Origin: Prevotella sp.
Lineage (GTDB): Bacteria; Bacteroidota; Bacteroidia; Bacteroidales; Bacteroidaceae
Length of the DNA: 64,000 bases
Reading direction: 5' to 3'
Assembly (NCBI GenBank): GCA_017645645.1
Contig: JAGCOB010000028.1
Coordinates: forward strand, 1-64,000
Part shown: positions 36,526-44,400 of the stretch, one piece after another
Numbering within the stretch: the first letter of the stretch is position 1
Layout of the letters: each line of letters opens with the position of its first letter
The notes under the pieces: generated by a model
What the model was told of the DNA's origin: nothing
What the model saw: the letters and a program-made list of their open reading frames with translations, nothing else
Database searches by the model: none
Program-made: the position numbers and the translations under genes

Positions 36526-37776
36526 CTATAGGTTATCCCATCGGTCACAATAGGACTTAAGTATTTTGTGGGAAATCTGAAGTTCTGTGGCCGTCTTGCG
36601 CCAGTCTTTGATGGCAGTACGAACCTTCTCTATGATTTCAGTTGCCTCCTGTTGCTCAAGCATATAGTTGCCCGAGGCTTGGAGCAGGGCTGTGATATCC
36701 GACAGTTCGGTATATTGGTCAATAAGCAGACACTGATGTGTCTTGGTTCCAGGGTTGATGTCGTATGCTGGTGAAAGCGTCCAACCTTTCGGAGTGAGCA
36801 GGAAGCCATGATTGCGGAAGTGGTCGTCGGTATTGCCAAACATTGCGTTGAACGCCACTCTGCGGTAAAGTTCCCTTAAGTTCTGCTGAACATCAACACA
36901 ACCTTGGAGGATGAAATCAACGATGTCTAGATAGCCATTGCCAGTACTGCTGCCGGCACCGTCATCCAACCCAAGCAATGACATGGCAGAAGCAAAATGA
37001 ATGCGACGGCCATCTGCCGTTCTATCAAAACGCTCCGAAAGTAACAGGTCGCGGTCTTTAGAAATCTTGATGGTTCGCGTCTGAGCCACATTGATACCTG
37101 CTGCGGCTGCTAACCGATGCGAGAAATGCTCTATGAGTTCCGTGTTCTCCAAATCTTTTTTTGATGGGAACTTAGCCACATATAGTTTGCCGTCGTTATC
37201 GATGACATTGGCTTTGGGACGGGCACCGCCAAGCGATGTTCCTGGGTCAATCAGTTGGTCGAGCCAACGCTGCTCTGGCAATTCGTTACGTTCTTCAGCC
37301 AACTCAATTTCGTGACAAGCATCACAGAGAGCGCGAAGACTTTCAATAGGAGGTACAAGATATTTTGTACTCGCTTTAATGTAATCTTCGGAGTCCTCAC
37401 TTTTGTAGCGTATGCCACCCATGCGTGTGAAGTCCTCAATGCCGATGAGATAGTCATAGTTGGTAAGCATTCGCATGGGTCTTCCCTCTGTTTGTGCAAT
37501 TAGACGTTCCCTGCGGTCGAGCAACAGCCGGCCCCATCGGTCGGGAAATGAGTCTTTGATGAAACCAAACACACTATCCGTGCCACGAGGATGCTGCAAT
37601 GAAGGGACATTCATCAAGTCGCCACTCAATACGATACCTCCATGCTGTTTCAGCCATTCATGCGAATACTCAAAGACAAAATGATCCTTACCCCGAACGC
37701 GTTCGTAGCCCAAGGTGCCAATCTCCTGCGCTGATGCGAGGAAATCAAAATCTGCATAAACCGTAATTTTTTTCAT
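36526..37776 (-). CDS. HipA-family serine/threonine kinase toxin
   Basis: A 416-residue HipA-like protein. The N-terminal domain (YERVRGKDHFVFEYSHEWL), the activation segment (GARPKANVIDNDGKLYVAKF), the kinase motif FNAMFGNTDDHFRNHGFLL with catalytic Asp, and AYDINPG are all present. HipA toxins phosphorylate glutamyl-tRNA synthetase or related targets and slow growth. It overlaps the antitoxin gene by 4 nt. Confidence 0.94.
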   Translation of the reverse strand: MKKITVYADFDFLASAQEIGTLGYERVRGKDHFVFEYSHEWLKQHGGIVLSGDLMNVPSLQHPRGTDSVFGFIKDSFPDRWGRLLLDRRERLIAQTEGRPMRMLTNYDYLIGIEDFTRMGGIRYKSEDSEDYIKASTKYLVPPIESLRALCDACHEIELAEERNELPEQRWLDQLIDPGTSLGGARPKANVIDNDGKLYVAKFPSKKDLENTELIEHFSHRLAAAAGINVAQTRTIKISKDRDLLLSERFDRTADGRRIHFASAMSLLGLDDGAGSSTGNGYLDIVDFILQGCVDVQQNLRELYRRVAFNAMFGNTDDHFRNHGFLLTPKGWTLSPAYDINPGTKTHQCLLIDQYTELSDITALLQASGNYMLEQQEATEIIEKVRTAIKDWRKTATELQISHKILKSYCDRWDNL

Positions 37777-38072
37777 CTGCGTAATAATTCTGCATCCTGA
37801 AGTTGACGGCCGAGTGCATCGTCGGCAGCAAGCAACGAGAGATCCTTTTCAAGATTCAGCGCAAAGAGCACTCGCGCATAGATACCCATGGAAACCGTAG
37901 GGTCGCCATGTTCCACCTTAGAGACAGTCAAGCGTGTCACCGTTGCCCTGTCTGCTATGTCCTGCATAGAGAGATGCCTGCGTTTGCGTGCCAGCATAAT
38001 CTGTTCGCCCATGAGCTGCAACTGCTGAGTCAAAGCCCTCGGCATCACCTTTCCGAATGTGTTCTTTCCCAT
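37773..38072 (-). CDS. HipB-type XRE-family antitoxin
   Basis: 99 residues with a clear helix-turn-helix: QIMLARKRRHLSMQDIADRA, then TVTRLTVSKVEHGDPTVSM. It binds DNA to repress its own operon and neutralises HipA. The order antitoxin then toxin, with a 4-nt overlap, is standard. Its likely operator overlaps the promoter at 38092-38129. Confidence 0.93.
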   Translation of the reverse strand: MGKNTFGKVMPRALTQQLQLMGEQIMLARKRRHLSMQDIADRATVTRLTVSKVEHGDPTVSMGIYARVLFALNLEKDLSLLAADDALGRQLQDAELLRR

Positions 38073-38091
38073 ATTTGTTACTTATCGGGTG

Positions 38092-38129
38092 CAAAAGTAA
38101 ATAAAAATGTTTAATATAACAAACATTTT
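38092..38129 (-). promoter_or_regulatory. hipBA promoter and operator
   Basis: Minus strand TTTG (38123-38120), 20-nt spacer, TACTTTTG (38099-38092). A palindrome AAAATGTTT-8 nt-AAACATTTT (38104-38112, 38121-38129) lies between and over the -33 element, where a bound HipB dimer would block polymerase. Confidence 0.75.
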
Positions 38130-38145
38130 GCAAGATTTTTTCTGA

Positions 38146-38167
38146 TACCGGTCACGAAGGACATAGA
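38146..38167 (+). repeat. 22-bp direct repeat, right of hipBA
   Basis: Identical to 36500-36521, same orientation. The flanking bases differ, so the match is exactly 22 bp. Confidence 0.9.
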
Positions 38168-38180
38168 TAATGATGGGGAT

Positions 38181-38268
38181 GTCTCCGAGTTAGGTACCTC
38201 CTATCGGGTCGATAGGTGCCGCCTATCGATGCGTTAGGTGCCGGGTATTGATGCGATAGGTGCCGCCT
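38181..38268 (-). repeat. 22-nt tandem repeat array, four copies (array 2, inverted)
   Basis: Read on the minus strand, four contiguous 22-nt units begin AGGCGGCACCTATCG, ACCCGGCACCTAACG, AGGCGGCACCTATCG and AGGAGGTACCTAACT. A fifth, degraded unit may follow at 38269-38290. The unit is the same family as the array at 20889-20976, on the opposite strand, and is the second feature of the 513-bp gap between hipB and the next surface protein. Confidence 0.85.
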
Positions 38269-38310
38269 ATCTCCTTGGTAGGTTCGTTTGGAGGGCATAA
38301 CGGGGTTAAT

Positions 38311-38442
38311 GGGACAGATGGAACAGATGTAACAGATAGTTTATAAAAGTCTATACGCGGGCGGACGGACGGGCGCTGCGCCTGCCCGTCCGCCCACGAG
38401 GAGGTATCAGAAATGTGCCGGTTCATCTGTTCCATCTGTCCC
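38311..38442. repeat. 19-bp inverted repeat around a GC-rich hairpin
   Basis: Perfect arms GGGACAGATGGAACAGATG (38311-38329) and complement (38424-38442) enclose a second, GC-rich hairpin around GGACGGGCGC / GCCTGCCCGTCC (38365-38392). It lies about 140 nt upstream of the 861-residue surface-protein gene. Confidence 0.85.
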
Positions 38443-38527
38443 TGAAGGGGTCTTGATATATGTAAAGGTTTACGGACTTTTTCAAAGAATTTTACCATAA
38501 ACTTCCCAAAAAATCATAAAAAATTTG

Positions 38528-38550
38528 TACCTTTGCAGGCGAAGCCTGCT
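38528..38550 (+). promoter_or_regulatory. Promoter of the 861-residue surface protein with start-site hairpin
   Basis: -7 box TACCTTTG (38528-38535) followed at once by GCAGGC-GAA-GCCTGC. The same layout (box plus tiny hairpin) is seen before the 1505-residue gene at 11443-11463. Confidence 0.65.
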
Positions 38551-38585
38551 AAGCTGATTAAAAATAACAATATAACGACAAATAA

Positions 38586-41171
38586 ATGAAAAGATCATTC
38601 TATCTTCTCGCCCTCCTGTTCACGATGGTGCAGGGAACATGGGCAGACGACCCGAACGTGTACCTCATCGACAATCTTGCTGACTGGGAGGCGTTCTGCG
38701 CTGACGTCAACAGTGGCACTTCCTTCAGCGGCAAGACGGTGAAGCTGACCAACAACATCAGCGGCATAACGACGATGGCGGGCACGGAAGACCATCCCTT
38801 CGTCGGCACGTTCGACGGTGATAACTATGAGCTCGAGGTCAATATCACTTCTTCCTCTGCTTATGCTGCACCCTTCGCCAGAGTAGGTAACGCAACATTC
38901 CTGGACCTGTATGTGAGGGGTTCCGTAAAGTCCACCATGATGGAAGGTGCCGACCATACAGCCGGTCTCATCGGCAAGGCGGCAGGCGTCGTGACTATTA
39001 CTAATGTGCGCGTGGAGGCCACCATTACTGGACATACCTACTACGGCGGATTCATCGGCCATGGCGGCGGTAGCAGCACCTTGTCCACCCGTATCACGAT
39101 GGCGGGCTGCGTGTTTCAAGGTAAACTGAATGAGAATCAGTCCGGTGCCACACAGCACATCGGCGGATTCATTGGCTGGGGCGACTACATGACCATCGAT
39201 ATGAGCGACTGTATGTTCGACGGCGAAGTCACCATCAACAATGAGGGGGGCTCGGGCCATCACAACTTCCACCCCATTGGCTACTATACCGCGACAGCCA
39301 CCACCACTGCTACGTTGGACAACGTTTACTACAAGAAGGGGCCCTCGGCTCAGAATCCAGAAAACAACGGAACTGCCGTCTCCAACGCTGCCAAGATGGC
39401 GCGCCTCGTCAAGGCGGGCACCGACGTTACCACCTTCGACTTGGGTGGCTCACCCTACGAGTATGTCGTGGCTAACATCATCGGCTATGACAAGGGTATG
39501 AAGTACGACTTGGACTTCTATGCGGGTAATGGCGACAAGGTGGGCCTCATATTGGACCACACACCGGCAGCGGCTGGCAAGCACTTCAAGGACTACACTG
39601 TCAGCGGCGGTGGCACCATCACGGAACAGGGCGAAATGTCGGCTACGCTCAGCATGAGCGACAACGATCAAACCATCAGCGCCGAGTATGACGACAACCC
39701 GGCGAACCACGTCTTTCTTGCCGACGACGCGGAAGCTGGCTGGACCCTCCCGACCAGCGGCTCAGTCAGTATGGGCACACCTGTCACCGTCAACTATTCG
39801 GGCGAGCACAAGGTGAAGAGCGTCACGGCGAGGCCGTACAGGATGGCTGCAGAGGCCACTGCCGAAGACAAGGGCAAGCTGATTTGCTGCCACGGCCACA
39901 TCCATGAATATGGTAAAGATACCCAATGCGACGCCGAGCGCCACGCTATGATTGTCTATGTGAGCGGCACGAAGGGCATGGCCCTCGGAACGACCGACGT
40001 CAACAGCTATTCAATGACTTGGCACGGTGGTGGGACGTACAACAACAATTTGTCCCCATGGTGGTGGTGCGATAACTGGAATAAATTCAGAGCAGTCCCA
40101 GGTGCTCGCTGGAGGGAGACTACCAAGGATGACATTGATGCTTTGATTGGCACTGACGGTGCCAACGGTTATGAAAAGCTTCGTGATAGCTTTGAAAAAG
40201 CCGGCGGCACGAATATGCATAAGGCCAAATACTGGACGAATAATTTTTATATGTTAAACTCTGCGTATGCCTACGACTTCTCCAACGGCCAATGGTGTGA
40301 AGAAGCTTTTAATAATTACAACTATTCCCGTGCCGTCCTCGTTTTCTCATTAGCATCAGGCTCGTCGCCGAGCGTCGACGTCACGATGAATGCTACCAAG
40401 GAAGGCGACACCTACAACTATAGCGGCACGTTCAACATGCCCGCCTATGACGTGGAAGTCAGCACCGGACTGTATTACAAGCTGGGCCAGACGGCCACCA
40501 ACAACGCCTCCACCCGCGGCACCAAGAAAGATGTCTACCTGGAGCGCACCCTTCAGACCGGTGGCTGGAACACCTTCTGCGCCCCGTTCGACATCAATTC
40601 CATCCCCACGGGCTGGACAGTGAAGAAGCTCGTAAGCTCAGCATATGACAGCAATACGAAGGTCCTGACACTCAACTTCGCCAACGAGACGACGAAGATA
40701 GCAGCCGGCACACCCTATCTGGTAAAGGTGGCAAGCACCGTCACAGACCCTGAATTCGCGAACATCACTCAGGTTTATACTGGCGAAGCAGGCTCTGAGG
40801 CCTACACAGCCAATCCAACGGTAACCGACTTCGCAACCTTCACGCCGGTGCTCACACCCGAACTCATGACAGGTGGCGACAAGACAACGCTTTTCGTCGT
40901 TGATGGCAACAAACTGACCTATCCTTCTTCAACCGGCTATATCTATGCCTTCAGAGGCTACTTCCGGTTGACTAATGGTGCCACCTTTGACGCCCGTTCC
41001 TTCGTCATGAACTTCGACGATGAAACGACCAGCCTCCCCCAACCCCTCCAATGGGAGGAGAGCCCAGCTGACGCAATCTATGACCTGCAGGGACGCAAAA
41101 TAGCCAATGGCCAAAAGCTAAAAGCTAAAGGCATCTACATCCAGAACGGACGTAAAGTGATTATGAAGTAA
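38586..41171 (+). CDS. Exported surface protein with GLUG-like domain
   Basis: 861 residues with a signal peptide (MKRSFYLLALLFTMVQGTWA). Residues 25-230 form a GLUG-like beta region (FVGTFDGDNYELEV, GGFIGHGGG, IGGFIGWG) closely related to the C-terminal half of the 1505-residue protein. A GWNTFCAPFDIN motif lies near residue 660. The C-terminus (AIYDLQGRKI ... KAKGIYIQNGRKVIMK) resembles a surface-sorting tail. Probably an adhesin or glycan-binding protein. Followed after 16 nt by a small peptide gene. Confidence 0.8.
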   Translation: MKRSFYLLALLFTMVQGTWADDPNVYLIDNLADWEAFCADVNSGTSFSGKTVKLTNNISGITTMAGTEDHPFVGTFDGDNYELEVNITSSSAYAAPFARVGNATFLDLYVRGSVKSTMMEGADHTAGLIGKAAGVVTITNVRVEATITGHTYYGGFIGHGGGSSTLSTRITMAGCVFQGKLNENQSGATQHIGGFIGWGDYMTIDMSDCMFDGEVTINNEGGSGHHNFHPIGYYTATATTTATLDNVYYKKGPSAQNPENNGTAVSNAAKMARLVKAGTDVTTFDLGGSPYEYVVANIIGYDKGMKYDLDFYAGNGDKVGLILDHTPAAAGKHFKDYTVSGGGTITEQGEMSATLSMSDNDQTISAEYDDNPANHVFLADDAEAGWTLPTSGSVSMGTPVTVNYSGEHKVKSVTARPYRMAAEATAEDKGKLICCHGHIHEYGKDTQCDAERHAMIVYVSGTKGMALGTTDVNSYSMTWHGGGTYNNNLSPWWWCDNWNKFRAVPGARWRETTKDDIDALIGTDGANGYEKLRDSFEKAGGTNMHKAKYWTNNFYMLNSAYAYDFSNGQWCEEAFNNYNYSRAVLVFSLASGSSPSVDVTMNATKEGDTYNYSGTFNMPAYDVEVSTGLYYKLGQTATNNASTRGTKKDVYLERTLQTGGWNTFCAPFDINSIPTGWTVKKLVSSAYDSNTKVLTLNFANETTKIAAGTPYLVKVASTVTDPEFANITQVYTGEAGSEAYTANPTVTDFATFTPVLTPELMTGGDKTTLFVVDGNKLTYPSSTGYIYAFRGYFRLTNGATFDARSFVMNFDDETTSLPQPLQWEESPADAIYDLQGRKIANGQKLKAKGIYIQNGRKVIMK

Positions 41172-41187
41172 TTAAAAAACTGATAAA

Positions 41188-41391
41188 ATGATGATAAAGC
41201 AAGTAATCGATCTTAATCGCTTGTCCAAGCAAGAATATCAGAAGCCCGAGATAAAGGTGGTTCTGTTGCAGCAACAATCCCATATTCTGGCTGGTTCTCC
41301 GATAACATTGCCGATAAACACCACCGGCCTCGACGAGGATCCCTTAGTCATCTTCGATGAAACCGGCGGAATCCCGGGGAACGCGTGGTAA
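41188..41391 (+). CDS. Small leader-like peptide, copy 2
   Basis: 67 residues. The N-terminal part (KQEYQKPEIKVVLLQQQ then SHILAGS) has the YxxP, V..LQQQ and LAGS pattern of the copies at 16205 and 51360, but with a 15-residue extension in front. The C-terminal part (about 30 residues after GS) is rich in Pro, Thr, Asp and Gly and unlike the other copies. It follows the 861-residue protein by 16 nt and precedes the 1773-residue gene by 29 nt. Function unknown. Confidence 0.7.
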   Translation: MMIKQVIDLNRLSKQEYQKPEIKVVLLQQQSHILAGSPITLPINTTGLDEDPLVIFDETGGIPGNAW

Positions 41392-41420
41392 AATTTAAAA
41401 AACAATAAAAAATAAATAAT

Positions 41421-44400
41421 ATGGCGAGACGCAGACGTTTTTCATTGATGCTCCTGTTGCTGACGGCTGTGACAGCACAGGCACAGATAGACTTTAAGTT
41501 GTATTTTGCCAATAACGTTGGCGACGTGAGCCGGCTGTCGAGAATCAAGATGACGGACTCAGGGCTGAAGTGGCGTGAAGTCAAGGACGGTGATGCAGAT
41601 GCTAACCTGAAAGACGTGGATGACGTGAAGAAGATGTTCGGCGCCACGCGTCAGAAAACACGCGAAGACCAGAAGCTGTTCTGGAAGATGCGCGACGACA
41701 ACCTGCTGTGCTTCCGCATCAACGACGGCAGTGGCAAGCACGGCGAGTTTGAGGCCCGTGCGACGCTGGGTTCCGGCAAGGGCAGCATCAAGAAAAACGT
41801 GAGCAACTACTTCTTCCTCAACACCGACAACCATTTCGACTCGCTCTTCGTCAGCGTCAACCGCAAAGGCTGCAGCAAGAGTCCCAGCGATACGTTGCAC
41901 TTCAAATACTACATCTATGACTATGGCGATGACGACCTGATGGTGTTCAAGCTCGACTCGCGCCGTCGCAATTCAGGGCTGACCTACAAGCTGGAGATTG
42001 TCACCGAGGACTATGAGCACCGTAACGAGCAGACCACGACACTCGAACTGAGCGGTTCGAGTTTCCAGAGTTTCTACAGACCCGACAAGAGGACGGTGTC
42101 GAAAATCTATCTGGTGAGTAACGGCAACCGCTTGAAACTGGACCAAAAGCGCCTGATGTATGGTGCTAACCTCAGCGACAAGCTGAACAGGTTGTGGATG
42201 AACACCAACTTCACGCTGGACAAACACGAGAACCGCGAGCTGACCATCTTCAACATGCTGGGCTCGGGACTCTTTGAACAATACGATACGCTATATGTGA
42301 AGGTGCTGGGCGACGGTGTGCCTCTGAAGCCAGAGATGGACCCTCAGACCAAGCTGGCAAAGGGCTATACGTTTAATATCGCCGAGGTGGATGCCAACGG
42401 CAACTACGTGAAGCGCGAGACCATGCCCATGAAATATGCGGGCTATAACCCCAAGAACGGTCTTCACAAGATATTGACCTATGGCAATCCGTGCTATATG
42501 GAGGTCTATGCCCCTGGATACTATCCGGCCCTGCTGAAATATGCCGGCGCTGTCAATCCCACCACCAAGGAGCTGGACAGCAAACGCTCCTCCGTCACCC
42601 TGTATATGGTGAAAGGCACTGCCAATGCCATCGACCCAGCCATATCCAAGCAAATGATTTACATCCTGAAGGATGAGAACAAGGAACAGATGATGGATGG
42701 CAAGAAGTATGAAGTCTTCACCCGCGATTCTTGCGACATGAATCAAAGTCCCCCTTCTGGCGCTTACGGCTTTATAGAGGACGGCGGCAGACAGGTGACA
42801 CCCAAGCTGATGGACGGCAAGGCCGTCGACAAATATGCCGAGATATCCATTGAATATTCGGTGCCCAAAAGTAACAACACCGCCGGCAATGTGGCTCAGA
42901 TTCAGTTTGAGGAGGTGGATGCCAGCACTGTCATCAAGGCCACGCCCTCATCGACAACAACGGTTGACGGCAACAACTATCCCACCTTCCAGCGCAGTTG
43001 GTACACCCTGCGTTGGAACATGGTCGGCGTGCTGCCCAAGGCCAACGTCAACTACAAGCCCCGCCTGACCATTGGCACCACGAAGTACGACAAGCTGCCG
43101 TTCATGAAGCGAATGGAATACAACGAGAAGCAGGGTAACGAGCAGGCTCAGAAGATGGTCGATGGCTATTGCTTCAGTAAGCTCTTTGATGTCGAGGCTA
43201 ACCTTAAACCGCTTGGCGGCTGTTTGCAGCTCGTGGGTCAGTTCTGTAAATTAGACTTGCGAAAGGATAACTTTCCGGGATTCAATGCAGCGATTGTTCC
43301 TACTCTTGATCCTATTAGAGGACGCTTTGAGGTGGACATATTTGTCTCCTGGGGTTTTTTTAATAGCAGTACTGGAGACGGCTACCGCGAAAATATGAAG
43401 AAAAGGGCGTGCATTGACCGTAGGAAATTTGGTGAGGGTAATTGGAACGTAGGACAGTCCAAGACATCAGCACAATCTACAGCCCTCAAAGACAAAGACC
43501 ATTGGATAAATTCCGAGCTGGACGACATCTTCAAGGTGGAGCGCAACAAGCTGGGAAAAAGCTTTTTCGTTGATATTTATTTCGGATTTGGCATCAAATG
43601 GAGTTGGTTTGGCAGCAACGCAGAGGATGGCTTCTATGTGAAGGGGGTCACAGGATCAGTCGGTTACGGATACTTCTTCTGTAATTATTTCAAACCGAAG
43701 CGGCTGGGCTGGCCAAAAACAGAATGGATCACGTTCCGATGTTTTATCAATGCCGTAGTCCAGGCTAAGCTCACCCTCGGCCTCAGGTCTTACAACTTCA
43801 AGGAGAATGGTGCCTTTAAAGAGCGGGCCTATGGTCTTTTCATAGATGCGCTCGCACAGGGTAAGATTGGTGGAGGCGCAGCGTTTGCTTCTGATTTCAG
43901 TGACGACGACTACAAAGATGATGACAACAACAATAATAACAACGGTCAAGGTGAAGACAATGGTGAAGGCGAAGGCGAAGGTGAAGGCAATAACCCCGGC
44001 GATGTCGTTGACCCCGGCAACGGTGAAGGCAACGGTGAAGGTGTTGGCGAAGGGGAGGCTAACGCCCCAGCCTTGATGAGTCCTGTCAACCGTAGGGCTT
44101 ATAATGACAGCAAACGCAACCGCTGGATGTCTTTTTCTGTAGGAGCCCGTTTCGGTGGAAAGCTACAGCTCGATTTTGGTTTTGTCTCGATGTTCGATAA
44201 GCCGGGATATAAAAGCGATTGGGGATTCGGCTTTACAGCAGTGGCGGCCGGAGAGATTTATGCTGACATCAAAATAGGTTTCCTGGGTCGCATCAATCCT
44301 CGCTGGTCAATGAAGTTAGGCGGACGCTGGGTTCTACCTGACAACAGTCACAATCCCACCGCACCGCTCTATCCAAACTACGTTCCCGTCAACGGAGCCT

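Noticed and set aside
38311-38442. An insertion sequence
   Set aside because: It has terminal inverted repeats but is only 132 bp and codes for nothing; at most a MITE-like or regulatory element.
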